Notes: a model not told the origin generated them from the sequence alone. Shown: positions 18,793 through 27,802, counted from the first letter of the stretch. The stretch: DNA of 64,000 nucleotides from Palsa-147 sp036513895 (GCA_036513895.1 DATBYF010000112.1:1-64000); one strand, 5' to 3'. Program-made: numbers and translations.

Positions 18793-19210
18793 GACTCAGC
18801 CGAGTCGCAGAAGACGTGAGCAGTTCTTCCCATTCACCGGCAGGAGCAAACCCTTCAAGGTTCTGGTAAGAGCGGCCGTTGAAGGTGACGAGTGAGGTTC
18901 GAATGACACCGCGGAGGTTCAGGAGCGCTTTCTCATCCACCTGATCTTTCCCGAGCAGTTCAGTGTCATAGGCAAAGTCCCGTAGAAACCAATTGAGCTT
19001 CCAAAGTGCTCGCTCGCTGCAGTACAGGCGCCCGGAGAAGGAATGGGTGGCGAACGGCTCGGGTTCAAGAATTACAAACCGGAGAATCAAGAATGGCTTC
19101 TGCGGATGCCAGCGGTAGGAAGCTGTATCGACACGCACCAGAAACAAGCCCTCGAGTGGGCGAGCAGCTGCTTGTTGCCCTGAGTGCAGACCTGGGATTT
19201 GCCGTTTCAT
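18776..19210 (-). CDS. DUF669-like phage protein, possible ssDNA-binding
   Basis: 144 residues, no confident family. The pattern of a beta-strand opening (EGLFLVRVDTASYRWHPQKP), a middle RALWKLNWFLRDFAYD and a late strand pair around TSLVTFNGRSYQNLEGFAP resembles DUF669 proteins. Those sit beside RecT/Erf genes in phages and may bind single-stranded DNA. It overlaps the nuclease gene by 17 nt and the annealing-protein gene by 4 nt. Confidence 0.75.
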   Translation of the reverse strand: MKRQIPGLHSGQQAAARPLEGLFLVRVDTASYRWHPQKPFLILRFVILEPEPFATHSFSGRLYCSERALWKLNWFLRDFAYDTELLGKDQVDEKALLNLRGVIRTSLVTFNGRSYQNLEGFAPAGEWEELLTSSATRLSHDHDL

Positions 19211-19983
19211 GGCTTCACCTCGACTGATGGGGCGTAGGAGTTGAGTTTGCAGATCAGAGCATCTCGATCTTCGTTTGCTGCCTTCGAGATATGAGCGATG
19301 AAGGATTCGACAAGATCCCGGCTAGCTTCCTTGAGAGCTTCGGTGCCGCAGAAGTCAACCGCATAGGCCTTCACCAGTGTGGGATCAAGATTGAATTGGC
19401 GAATCAGAAGGCAGAGTTGATCACGGAGTCGGGGCTGACTGTGACCCGAGCCGTTTCCATTGCCAGAAACAGGAGCGGCTTGCTTGGGATACGAAGGTGA
19501 CGCAGGCGCAGGGAAAGATCCAAGCTCTTCGACCGAGCACAAGCCGATTCCGTAAGCCTTGCGCAGTGCGCGATTGACGGCGCGAGTCTCGGCCACGCGC
19601 ATCTCCGCCCCATGGACAAGAGGAGAGACGTTTGAGGGATCGGCATCGCCGTAGCCAACGAAGCCGCGAGAGCCAGAAAACGTATAGACGGTCGCTTTAA
19701 AGACCCAACGGCCGGCAACTGGATCGCAAAAGTCTCGGACTTGCTGGACTTGAATGCCGTGGCAACGACTGCGTGCCGCGAGGTGCAAGAGACCGGCGTG
19801 AGTCACGTACCAGCGCCGACCTAGATACAGAATCTCACCGGCTCCAACAGAGAGTCGATAGCGTCTCAAGAACACCTCTAGGGCCTTGGATTCAGTACTG
19901 TGGATCTGGTTCGGCCAAAGTCGCCTAGCAAGCCGGAGGTTGTTCAGAAAATGCTTTGAACGCGCGCGACGAGTTTCCTTCAT
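19207..19983 (-). CDS. Putative Rad52/22-like single-strand annealing protein
   Basis: About 258 residues. The core contains YVTHAGLLHLAARS, FVGYGDADPSN and EMRVAETRAVNRALRKAYG followed by IGLCSVEELG. A Gly-rich turn and an A-x-RA-x-x-RALR helix are typical of Rad52-type annealing proteins. The assignment is from pattern alone. A Gly/Asn/Ser linker (GNGNGSGH) joins a C-terminal helical domain. The start at 19983 is chosen because it follows GAGAGGTGA, and because the longer frame to 20028 begins upstream of the predicted transcription start. First gene of a tightly overlapping five-gene operon. Confidence 0.78.
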   Translation of the reverse strand: MKETRRARSKHFLNNLRLARRLWPNQIHSTESKALEVFLRRYRLSVGAGEILYLGRRWYVTHAGLLHLAARSRCHGIQVQQVRDFCDPVAGRWVFKATVYTFSGSRGFVGYGDADPSNVSPLVHGAEMRVAETRAVNRALRKAYGIGLCSVEELGSFPAPASPSYPKQAAPVSGNGNGSGHSQPRLRDQLCLLIRQFNLDPTLVKAYAVDFCGTEALKEASRDLVESFIAHISKAANEDRDALICKLNSYAPSVEVKP

Positions 19984-20013
19984 TGCTTCACCTCTCTTCA
20001 CTTCTATTACAAT

Positions 20014-20043
20014 ATCATACATTCTCATCTAGCCCATTGTCAA
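20014..20043 (-). promoter_or_regulatory. Sigma70-type promoter of the recombination operon
   Basis: On the minus strand a perfect TTGACA (20043-20038) is followed after 18 nt by TATGAT (20019-20014). Predicted transcription start is near 20007, giving a short leader that includes the GAGAGGTGA ribosome-binding site. It is back to back with the regulator promoter. Confidence 0.75.
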
Positions 20044-20051
20044 CGCGTCTG

Positions 20052-20080
20052 TTGGAAAAACGAATTGTTTCTCTTACAAT
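20052..20080 (+). promoter_or_regulatory. Promoter of the ribbon-helix-helix regulator
   Basis: TTGGAA at 20052 and TACAAT at 20075 are separated by 17 nt. The predicted transcription start is only about 3 nt before the ATG at 20090, which implies a leaderless or nearly leaderless message. A shared CTNTTACAAT sequence occurs at 20004-20013 and at 20071-20080 and could be the operator. Confidence 0.55.
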
Positions 20081-20089
20081 CGCTTCGCT

Positions 20090-20290
20090 ATGAGGAAAGA
20101 TGCTCCACTCGCGTTTCGCATCCCAGCTGACTTGAAGGGAAAACTACAGGGCGTGGCTAGGCGAGAGGCCAGAAGTATTTCGCAGATCTGCGAAATACTC
20201 TTGAGGCTCGGAATAGAGGGCTACGAAAGCGAGGGTTCTAAATACCTTCAGCGTTTACTCTCCCGGCAGAAGAAAGAGTCCCTCGATTAG
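20090..20290 (+). CDS. Ribbon-helix-helix (Arc/CopG-like) DNA-binding protein
   Basis: 66 residues, beginning MRKDAPLAFRIPADLKGKLQ, with the short basic beta-strand (LAFRIP) followed by two helices typical of Arc/MetJ-type repressors. These act as dimers that bind operators in the DNA major groove. It is divergently transcribed from the nuclease/annealase operon with 106 nt between starts, so autoregulation plus control of that operon is the obvious hypothesis. No ribosome-binding site is visible, in line with the leaderless prediction. Confidence 0.8.
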   Translation: MRKDAPLAFRIPADLKGKLQGVARREARSISQICEILLRLGIEGYESEGSKYLQRLLSRQKKESLD

Positions 20291-20301
20291 TTCACTACTC
20301 A

Positions 20302-20316
20302 CGCCGCACCGCGGCG
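20302..20316 (+). other. GC-rich hairpin after the regulator gene
   Basis: CGCCGC, loop ACC, GCGGCG: a perfect 6-bp stem 11 nt past the stop codon. There is no T tract, so intrinsic termination is doubtful. Confidence 0.45.
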
Positions 20317-20419
20317 GCGCGCCCAGGCACCGAACTTTGCTTGAATAGGACTACTCTAAATGGATAACGAGCTGCATGTCGGAAAGGTGTTCGTTGGGGA
20401 GTTTGATCGTTCCGGAATG

Positions 20420-20683
20420 CTAGGACGATGGGACGGGACTTACGTGTGATTCGATGGCGGATCTTTCAGCGTTCTTGGGGCGCCAGCTCGACAGATTATT
20501 TGCGTAAAGTCCAATGCAAAAGAGATTGGCTGGAACAAAGCCGAATTGAGCCGTCTGGATCCCAATAAGGCAAATGACCAGACTATTTACGGCAGCAACA
20601 AGCCAGCCATGCCACATTTTTTTCCCGACTAATACCGTCGAGACGATCGTTAGCACACAGGATATATAATCCAGCCTAGGCAT
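20420..20683 (-). CDS. Small membrane protein, PnuC-like in pattern
   Basis: 87 residues with two to three hydrophobic helices: CVLTIVSTVLVG, WLVAAVNSLVICLIGIQTAQ and a weaker third ending in LYANNLSSW. The order of hydrophobic segments and the terminal aromatic Trp resemble a fragment of PnuC-type vitamin transporters, but the protein is far too short for a complete one. Function unknown. Standalone gene. Confidence 0.55.
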   Translation of the reverse strand: MPRLDYISCVLTIVSTVLVGKKMWHGWLVAAVNSLVICLIGIQTAQFGFVPANLFCIGLYANNLSSWRPKNAERSAIESHVSPVPSS

Positions 20684-21275
20684 GACGTATACAGAATAGT
20701 TGATCGCGGTCTGTGCTTACCACTGGCCAGACGGACAGTTTTAGCGAAAGAATCAAATCGCATTAATCGCTACAAATAATCATTTCAGCGTAACCGTTTT
20801 TTCCAGGCTCGGGTCGTCGCCATGTCCTCGCTAGAGTGCAGTCACCGATCGCGTATGTGGCCAGAATCCTGCTGCTTCTGTCGATGCCTCATCCGCGTCC
20901 TCGATCGCCCCCGGGACGAATTTAGGTTCGTAGACTCTCGTTGACGGACTATGAGTTAGTTTGTTTGCGTCGACCCATTGACACCGCCAGGATTACCGGA
21001 TATTTCTAATCGCGTTTGCGATGCGATGAGAAGGCCCGTCCGACGGGCAGGATGCGATACGCTCCTCATTATCGACGCTTAAAGTGTAATGGAGAAAGGT
21101 TTCGCCCACGTGCGCAAAAAAGTCTGGACAATTAGCGCCAGCACTACGCTAATCGCTTGCAATAAAAGCACTTACGTGAGCCGCGTTTGGCACGACAGCT
21201 GCAATGATACCAGCAGGTAAATCGTCTCAGTTTTTGGCACTTACTAGGAGAGAAAGAACAAAATAGGGGACCTGT
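20684..21275. other. Intergenic, no gene seen
   Basis: 592 bp upstream of the NusG paralogue. It contains a short inverted repeat (GCCCG TCCGA CGGGC, about 21034-21048) and AT-rich tracts near 21130-21270 likely to include the promoter. No JUMPstart/ops-like element was recognised. Confidence 0.45.
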
Positions 21276-21884
21276 ATGTCAGACGAGGTAGTAGCGATGT
21301 CGAGCGCAAGATACACACCGTCGGTTGCGTGGCACGTTCTATATACTCGTCATCAACACGAAAAAAATGTAGATCGAATCCTTAGGAACAAAGGACTAGA
21401 TACCTTTTTGCCCCTATGCGCTTCTCTAAGTCGATGGAAAGACCGCGCGAAGCTTATTCACCGGCCTCTGTTTCCGTGTTACGTGTTCGTTCGAGCTGAG
21501 GAGACTGATTGGCTGGATATCTTGAAAACACCAGGCGTCCAAATGATGGTGCGTTGTGGGGAAGCGCCCGCCGTGGTGCCAGAAGAAGAAATCAGCGCAA
21601 TCCGACAGCTCACACGATCAAGTGAATTCGTGGCGCCTCATCCTTTTTTGAAATCCGGAGATCGCGTTAGGGTGAAATCCGGGCCCTTGGCGGGAGTCGA
21701 AGGCTTTCTGGTGCGCACGAAAAATTTGTACCGGATTGTTGTCAGTATCGAAATACTGGGCAAGGCGGCATCAACAGAGATCGACGCGATTTTGCTTGAG
21801 CGTATTGGCGATCAACACACTAGGAATCAGGCCGAGCGAACGAAATTCTCATACGCTGCTTCGAACCGAAAATTCGGTACGTAG
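21276..21884 (+). CDS. NusG paralogue (RfaH/UpxY-like antiterminator)
   Basis: 202 residues. The NGN domain starts WHVLYTRHQHEKNVDRIL and includes RPLFPCYVFVR, the typical NusG core. The KOW domain contains LKSGDRVRVKSGPLAGVEGF. It is not the housekeeping NusG because the usual neighbours (secE, rplK) are absent. Specialised paralogues of this type are usually found at the head of long polysaccharide operons, where they let RNA polymerase read through. Here the next gene is 690 bp away, encoding a secreted hydrolase-like protein. GGGGACC precedes the ATG at 21276; an internal ATG at 21297 is possible. Confidence 0.88.
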   Translation: MSDEVVAMSSARYTPSVAWHVLYTRHQHEKNVDRILRNKGLDTFLPLCASLSRWKDRAKLIHRPLFPCYVFVRAEETDWLDILKTPGVQMMVRCGEAPAVVPEEEISAIRQLTRSSEFVAPHPFLKSGDRVRVKSGPLAGVEGFLVRTKNLYRIVVSIEILGKAASTEIDAILLERIGDQHTRNQAERTKFSYAASNRKFGT

Positions 21885-22571
21885 CTTTCCAGCGATCGTG
21901 ATCGCATTCGATTCGAACGGAAATTTCCACAACCTGTCGCTTATGCCTGAAATGATCCGATTCTCCGACAAGAAGTTCAGGGCTACGAAAAGCATCTAGA
22001 AATCATGCGTCTGCAATACCGTTCATCCGATGGATGACATCCGCGCTTTTCGTGGGCGTCGTCTGCAGTTTCATTTGGTGTGTGCTCGGTTCGTCATTTT
22101 GCGTCTTGGGAAACCTACGACGCCTCATAAACAAAAGGGATTAGTTGCTGTGCGGGCAGTTGGCTGCTGCGCGATCAGCCAGCGTCGGTTTGCGCGTAGA
22201 ACCGCTCGATAGTCTCGGCGCGAACCGTGACGCTGAGCTGAATACTTTGACACGTGCAGTGCCGCTTTGGTGAGCCTTTGGAAGGCGGGGCTCGAACCGG
22301 CATAATTTTTGTTAGCACAATCTGTGTTCCTGGCTTCGACAAGTAGACCTGCAACGTCTTGTCTGTTCGAACAGGGCTAGGCGCACCCTAGACACCTGCA
22401 CGAAGACTGTTCGTCGTACCAGTAGTCCACCCCAGTCGCAAAGGATATTCTCTCAATTGAACAAGTACCGTTCACAGTGCGGTTTGTCTTTCCTGTTTCT
22501 CGGCCACGATCGTCATAGCGCCCAGAGCCGCACATAGTCATACAAATCAAGATTTATGGAGCCGGACTTAT
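21885..22571. other. Long intergenic region after the NusG paralogue
   Basis: 687 bp without a convincing gene. A 36-codon membrane-like frame begins with ATG at 22035. A minus-strand GGTTCGAGCC sequence near 22280-22300 looks like a tRNA T-arm, but no full cloverleaf could be drawn. A long leader acted on by the NusG paralogue is possible. Confidence 0.4.
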
Positions 22572-24380
22572 ATGAAGCTAAGATTACTTTGTCTGTTTGC
22601 ACTGTTGTTCTTGCCGTTTGTTAGCGTCCGTGCTCAAAACCGGACCGTGATCGACAAAGAAGCCGGTTCGATCTTCCAAACTCCCGACGGGTTTTCGTAC
22701 TCTGAATACGGGGCGTTTGTCGGCTCCGCGCCGACGGGCTCGCTTGATCCCAGCGCGCTGGTAGTCGTCTACGGGCGCTTCGATAAATTCGCACCGAGTG
22801 ACACGACCATGGTCCGAGGCTTTCCTTACTCCGCGCTCAGGACGTATGAGTCGCAGCAGGTGGCCGCGGGAAAACCCCCAATTTTCGTTACTGCTACTTA
22901 CGAAGGCAAATCGCGCCCCGTCTATTTCAGTTGGTCTCTCGGCTTAGTGAATGGCGTACCCACAGCTCCTTCTTCAAATTGGCAATACGCAGTCAATGTC
23001 CAGGACAGCCGTTTCGTTAACTTCTGGATCGACAATTACGTGCGACCAATTCTTCTGACACCATCGTATTCAACCCAGAACGTCTGGGTCGAGCTCGATG
23101 AATGTTCCTTTAGTTGGAGCTTGTTCGGCGTTCTCGATGACAACAACCACTTCGTCGCCGGAGTGACGTGGGACTCTTCATTTCCGCAAAACGCGAGTCA
23201 GTACCTCAGCGGCGTAGCGTCGTTTTTCAACCAAGTGCACGCGGCGGGTCCTGATATTAAGACGATGCCGAATGTCGGCTCGATGTCAGACCCAACTCAA
23301 TTTCAAACTGTGTTCGCCAATATTCCGGGAGCGCTGACGGAAAACATCTACGGTTGGTATCCATCGCCTTCGGCTTACAGTCGCAATGCTTGGTATCAAC
23401 AGAACTTCACTTATTTTTCGTGGTTAGGATCGCAGAACAAAGTCGCGATCCTTCGCGCCGCACTTCCATCAGGCGATTCGAATGCTCTTTTGTCATCGTT
23501 TGTCGTGTATTCACTTTTGAAAGGTCCGAATTTCTTCTTCGCTCCGGGCGGAAGCACTGCGTCAACGAATATCAACCCGTCTGAATGGACGGGAATGCGG
23601 GCGGCGCTTGGAAATCCGACTTCCGCGCTCACGAGCGCGCAATTGTCATCGGCCGGCATTGGCTACCGTCTGTATTCGCGAAATTACAGCAACGGCACTG
23701 TCTATCTGAACTTGAGCGGAACGTCACAGACGATAAAGCTCAATACCGCAGTCAAGCATTGGGACCCAAATGGCAACGAAATAACGCAACTCGTGCTTCC
23801 TGACGCCGCGGGAAGCTACGTGATTAACGAACAGAACATCTTGCCAGCACCTAGCATCAGCCCGAGAGTCGCGACCGCTGTGACGGATCCAGTCATGGTC
23901 ACGATCACCAGCAACACCTCCGGTGCTACCACTCGCTACACTTTGAACGGCTCTGCGCCAGGAACCACGTCGCCGATCTACACAGGCCCTTTTGAGATAT
24001 CGGGAAATGCCGTCGTCTCGGCCTCGGAATTTATGACTGGCTACAATCCGAGTTGGCCATCGAATGCCACGTTTGCTGTGAACCCCAGCCTTCCAACGGT
24101 GCAGTTTTCGCCGAGTTCCGCTACTGGTTCAGCCGGGGCATATTATCCGGTAATTTCCCTGAGTGCTGTACCTGCCGAGGCAGTAACTGTTGACTACACG
24201 GTTCACTCGCCCAGCGGAACCACAACTACGGGAACTGTTACGTTCTTGCCGAACAATACGTATCGGTTTTTTCCCATTACCGTGACCGGCGCGTCGGGCA
24301 CCGAGACTACAGTCACGATCACGAGTGCGGTCAATGCTTCGGTTGGCTTGACGCATACGCTAACGTATACGGTTCAATAG
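22572..24380 (+). CDS. Secreted glycoside-hydrolase-like protein with chitobiase-C-like and Calx-beta-like domains
   Basis: 602 residues with a clear signal peptide (MKLRLLCLFALLFLPFVSV). Residues about 25-420 form a putative TIM-barrel hydrolase with an acidic motif VWVELDECSF that fits family carboxylates. A chitobiase/hexosaminidase C-terminal-type module follows (TTRYTLNGSAPGTTSPIYTG), then a Calx-beta-like repeat (VQFSPSSATGSAGAYYP). A shorter paralogue lies at 32048-33583 on the other strand. A surface or extracellular polysaccharide hydrolase is inferred. The substrate is unknown. Confidence 0.85.
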   Translation: MKLRLLCLFALLFLPFVSVRAQNRTVIDKEAGSIFQTPDGFSYSEYGAFVGSAPTGSLDPSALVVVYGRFDKFAPSDTTMVRGFPYSALRTYESQQVAAGKPPIFVTATYEGKSRPVYFSWSLGLVNGVPTAPSSNWQYAVNVQDSRFVNFWIDNYVRPILLTPSYSTQNVWVELDECSFSWSLFGVLDDNNHFVAGVTWDSSFPQNASQYLSGVASFFNQVHAAGPDIKTMPNVGSMSDPTQFQTVFANIPGALTENIYGWYPSPSAYSRNAWYQQNFTYFSWLGSQNKVAILRAALPSGDSNALLSSFVVYSLLKGPNFFFAPGGSTASTNINPSEWTGMRAALGNPTSALTSAQLSSAGIGYRLYSRNYSNGTVYLNLSGTSQTIKLNTAVKHWDPNGNEITQLVLPDAAGSYVINEQNILPAPSISPRVATAVTDPVMVTITSNTSGATTRYTLNGSAPGTTSPIYTGPFEISGNAVVSASEFMTGYNPSWPSNATFAVNPSLPTVQFSPSSATGSAGAYYPVISLSAVPAEAVTVDYTVHSPSGTTTTGTVTFLPNNTYRFFPITVTGASGTETTVTITSAVNASVGLTHTLTYTVQ

Positions 24381-24683
24381 TCGGCTGGATGCAAAAGTCC
24401 CTGATAGGCGACGACTGAAGCACACCAGTTCTTTGGTCGTCGCCGCATTAATTGAGATCCAACGTCAGCGGAAAAACAAGTTCGACGCGGCGACGAATGG
24501 CGCTGGCGTAAAGCCGACGTGCAGCCATGGGTTGCCACTATGCGTTAGCAATAATCCCCCGGTCTGTCCGCAGAGCGATGTGATTACGGTTACGGGCGCA
24601 TTCGAGCCCGAATACACGTCGCCACCGGTCTGCGCCGCTGAAATGTCGTCGATTTTACGTGCCAATTCCAGGCCCGAAGAGGC
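24381..24683. other. Intergenic with possible relic
   Basis: About 300 bp between convergent genes. A minus-strand frame at 24465-24665 reads like part of a secreted protein (SGSNAPVTVITSLCGQTGG) but has no ribosome-binding site and no recognisable partner. No clear terminator. Confidence 0.35.
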
Positions 24684-25499
24684 TTAATCTTTTGGCGGAG
24701 CTGCAGTGGCGATGCGACAGGAATGGTCCAATAGTTCCTCACCGCCCGCCGAGTCGTGACTTTCTCGATCGACTTGGTCTTCGAGAATAACAAATCCCGC
24801 AACTCCTTTCGCCCGGGATGATCCGACCACGACCAGGGTCCGATCGCCCATATCCTGTAGCGCGCCGGGAAATCCCTCGGCCAAGAGTCGGAACGGATTT
24901 TTCGAACCGAGACGCTCTCCAGACACCCACATGGCCCAATAGTGGTGTCCGAAGAAAGGGACATCAAGTGGCGTCCATCGATTCCCAATCGAGGCTTCGT
25001 GGATCCTCAAAGTTTCGTGCACGTCGGTTCGAATGCAATCCACATGAATGTGCAGCTGGTCCTGAGAGCGGTTAACAGCCGAATTAATGGCCAAACCGAT
25101 GTCGTCACGTGGAAGTTTCCGGTGCAGCGCTCCATCGATGTACGTGCGAGCCTCCCAAGCTTCGGCAAAATAATTCGGGGCGTTGGGTGCCAGAATAACC
25201 GCACTCTCAATTCCTGAAATGCGTGCGGTGGGAATCAACAGCACTTGGGTGGCGCTCTGAATATCCTTCAGGATCGCAAATCCCTTCTCGACTCCGTCAC
25301 GGAGATTCACCTGGACGCAGGGCCGAGGATCCTGATTGTTTAACTGATCGGAGACGCATTCATCGTGCACGACTATCCATAACAAGTCGCGCGGGCCGAT
25401 TTCTTGCGGGGCTGCGGCCAGGAGCCACGCGACCAATACACAAACCGTCATGAGTGCGACGGAAACGCGATACGAGATCATGGTCGGCAGATTCGCCAT
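24684..25499 (-). CDS. cdh: CDP-diacylglycerol pyrophosphatase
   Basis: About 271 residues of the Cdh family, which splits CDP-diacylglycerol into phosphatidic acid and CMP. Signature parts seen: LLWIVVHDEC, DPRPCVQVNL, FAILKDIQSATQVLLIPTAR, GIESAVIL, NYFAEAWEAR, and the HIT-like catalytic motif LHIHVDCIR. An N-terminal hydrophobic helix (VALMTVCVLVAWLLAAA) anchors or exports it. The start at 25499 is preferred to 25541 on N-terminal plausibility; 25481 is also possible. Standalone gene. Confidence 0.9.
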   Translation of the reverse strand: MANLPTMISYRVSVALMTVCVLVAWLLAAAPQEIGPRDLLWIVVHDECVSDQLNNQDPRPCVQVNLRDGVEKGFAILKDIQSATQVLLIPTARISGIESAVILAPNAPNYFAEAWEARTYIDGALHRKLPRDDIGLAINSAVNRSQDQLHIHVDCIRTDVHETLRIHEASIGNRWTPLDVPFFGHHYWAMWVSGERLGSKNPFRLLAEGFPGALQDMGDRTLVVVGSSRAKGVAGFVILEDQVDRESHDSAGGEELLDHSCRIATAAPPKD

Positions 25500-25751
25500 A
25501 TGGAAATCATACTCTCTAGTAGGGGAGGGCCTTGTCTGCAATTTTCGGACGGTGTGCGGACCGTTAGGCGCGGCGCTTGATGCGTTCGGAAACTATCCTA
25601 GGGAGACAGTTCAGCGAACTGCGCCTTCCGAAAGATGTTGTGGCGTTCGATGAATTATTGACCAATGGAGATCGCGGTTAGCGTAAAGAGGCGGTACGAA
25701 ATCTGTAAAAACGGATGATGGTACTGAATTAATCTAAGCTTTTCAGATCAC

Positions 25752-26087
25752 TTATGTTTGATTAGGCGGGACCCCGAGATTCGCGAGTTGTCGTACTAAT
25801 TCAGCTTCTTGAGTCATCGCTACTCTTAACTGTCGCACTAAATCCAAAACCTGGCTTCGTTCAAGCCACTTTCCCGTCGGAATCAATTCACCACAAATGA
25901 AGCTAACATCCGTTGTCCCTCCCATTACTACTAATTTCTCGGGCGCATTCGCCAAGGCATAAGAGATTCGCTGATATTCTACGCTAATCTCTTTAAGCCT
26001 GGCGCGCAGCAATGCGATTTGTTTTGACATATCCGCACGCTCTGTCGCCAGCTTGAGGATGATTGCATCTTTGTCATGATCGCTCAT
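25752..26087 (-). CDS. Hypothetical coiled-coil protein
   Basis: 111 residues, no recognised family. The first half is a predicted coiled coil (ADMSKQIALLRARLKEISVE). The second half is amphipathic and ends VRQLANLGVPPNQT. Codon use is more AT-rich than in the housekeeping part of the window. Confidence 0.55.
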   Translation of the reverse strand: MSDHDKDAIILKLATERADMSKQIALLRARLKEISVEYQRISYALANAPEKLVVMGGTTDVSFICGELIPTGKWLERSQVLDLVRQLRVAMTQEAELVRQLANLGVPPNQT

Positions 26088-26734
26088 CGAATACTCCTAG
26101 TTAACCGGAGTACTGTTCTTCGATACTGGTATCACAAGATGAATAATGGCGCCATGCGCCTCCACTACATCGGATGATCCAAGGCCGTCAAAAGGGCAAT
26201 AGAATTTAGCAGTTCGCTAGTCTGATCGCTCTATGATTTGCCTGTGAGAAAATTGTGTACACCCGAACCAAACCGGTGATTCGCACGCACGATTTCCTGC
26301 AATTCGAAGCTGGTCTTGACTCGAGACGAGCCTCTCTTCGGTTTCGATCCTGACGTCAGTTTCGCAGTTTCTCGAATCAGAAAAACAAACAAACACGAGG
26401 CCCTCCGGCTCTATCCTGTAATTTCGCATGACGGGATTCCTCTGAACTCTCGGCTGAACGGCTCGGCGAGAAACAAACTGGTGTATCCTCTGTTGGGGGT
26501 AAAAAATCGCTACTGAAAACGTTTCTTTTTCGCCCGCCCGAAGCGTTTTCCCAGGCCTAGAGGCTCAGCAAGATGACAAATAGCGATTGATCGCCGATTC
26601 ACGAAGGGCCGTGGCTCCTTGACAGCGCCGCAGGCACCACAGACGGAAAACCATCCGGCCGAGCTGTGCGCCGTCATCGTTCGCCCGAGAGCCGACGTTT
26701 CGATAGAAGGATTGGCTGCCCGAGGCAACAGAAA
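26088..26734. other. Intergenic, no gene supported
   Basis: 647 bp with several short overlapping frames on both strands, none with a credible start. A CxxC-containing minus-strand frame at 26510-26728 was considered and set aside. Confidence 0.4.
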
Positions 26735-27802
26735 TTGACTACCTTAGATAGCGGGTTGGATTTAGTCGCGGAGGAGAGAGCGTTTTCGTCCGTTCACGGT
26801 GACGAGTGGGACGACTTTGCAGCCGCGAGTGGCGAATCCTTCCTCGGAGCCTGGGGCGTGATCAAAGCTCGCCGCTTTTTTGGCCGAGTGAGGCTTTTTG
26901 ATTTCCTTCTCGCTGACAGGCTTGGCTCGAGACGAAAAGTTGGCCAGTGTGCCGTTCAAGTTCGCAACCAAAAAGTAACTTTCCTCGATAAGATCCAATT
27001 GCTTCCTGCTCATCGGCAACTGAATCGTCGATGTCTTGATTTGCTGGCGGCAGAATTCGGCCGTGTCACCTACCAGTACGGCTCGCACTGGAATGTCGAA
27101 GACGACTTCGATTTGAAAGACCTGCCGCGTTTCGATGTAGATAGGAAGATCTTTCACCTTGATTTGATCGAATTTCGCGAGTGGACCAACTTTGCGGCGT
27201 ATCGCCGAGCCGTCAGCGAGAACATTAGACGCGACTACAAGAAAGCAAAGGAAGCCTGCGCCGTTTCGAGAACGTATTACGGGCTCGAGGGCCTTCGCGA
27301 CTTGTTCGCATTTGTCGCGATGCGTCGGTACATGTCGCGTAGGAATAATCTACGATTTTCTGGGGTGCGCGACTACCTGACGCATGTCGGTAGGCTTTTA
27401 GTGCTTGGCAAGAAGGCATTTGTAACGACCGTCATGATAAAAGGGACGTGCTACGCGGCGTTTTTCGGTGCTGAAGTCGGAAACAGGCTCTACTACCTCT
27501 CGGGGGGAACACGAAGTAATCATCTCGGCGCGGGATCGTATCTCTTTCTCAATCTCATCGAGAATTGGTTCGCAAAGCATCCGGACGGCGAACTTCTCAT
27601 GGGCGATTGCCCTAAACCCTTGACTGTAACCAGACACGATCGTGGCAACCTTCTTTACCGAAGGAAACTTCGAGTGCGCTCGGTAAACGGAGTGGAATTC
27701 CAGCTCAGACCAAACCAGCAGCCCGCCATCCCACCTCTTGCGGAGAGCACGCAAAAAGTTGAGCCCGAGCCGGCAAAACGCGCTCGGAGCGCACACGCCT
27801 AA
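26735..27802 (+). CDS. FemAB/GNAT-like acyltransferase (BioF2-like)
   Basis: About 355 residues. A divergent N-terminal lobe is followed by the GNAT_6/FemAB core, with AAYRRAVSENIRRDYKKAKE (basic helix) and SNHLGAGSYLFLNLIENWF (acyl-donor side). Proteins of this type sit in exopolysaccharide clusters and modify lipids, peptidoglycan or sugars with acyl or aminoacyl groups. The frame opens at GTG 26666. I prefer TTG 26735 because GAGG precedes it at proper spacing. Standalone; substrate unknown. Confidence 0.8.
   Translation: MTTLDSGLDLVAEERAFSSVHGDEWDDFAAASGESFLGAWGVIKARRFFGRVRLFDFLLADRLGSRRKVGQCAVQVRNQKVTFLDKIQLLPAHRQLNRRCLDLLAAEFGRVTYQYGSHWNVEDDFDLKDLPRFDVDRKIFHLDLIEFREWTNFAAYRRAVSENIRRDYKKAKEACAVSRTYYGLEGLRDLFAFVAMRRYMSRRNNLRFSGVRDYLTHVGRLLVLGKKAFVTTVMIKGTCYAAFFGAEVGNRLYYLSGGTRSNHLGAGSYLFLNLIENWFAKHPDGELLMGDCPKPLTVTRHDRGNLLYRRKLRVRSVNGVEFQLRPNQQPAIPPLAESTQKVEPEPAKRARSAHA

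Noticed and set aside
21034..21048. GC-rich inverted repeat as a terminator
   Set aside because: No T tract follows and no gene ends nearby.
22035..22145. 36-codon membrane-like frame (MTSALFVGVVCSF...)
   Set aside because: No ribosome-binding site and no recognisable relatives; short hydrophobic frames arise by chance.
22278..22302. tRNA T-arm-like sequence on the minus strand
   Set aside because: GGTTCGAGCC and a short acceptor-like stretch are present, but one T-stem pair mismatches and no D-arm, anticodon arm or 5' acceptor strand can be drawn.
24465..24665. Secreted-protein-like minus-strand frame
   Set aside because: No start context, no domain and a closed frame on both sides; at most a relic.
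26510..26728. 72-codon frame with CxxC
   Set aside because: Overlaps the start region of the FemAB-like gene; a single CxxC is not enough for a zinc protein call.
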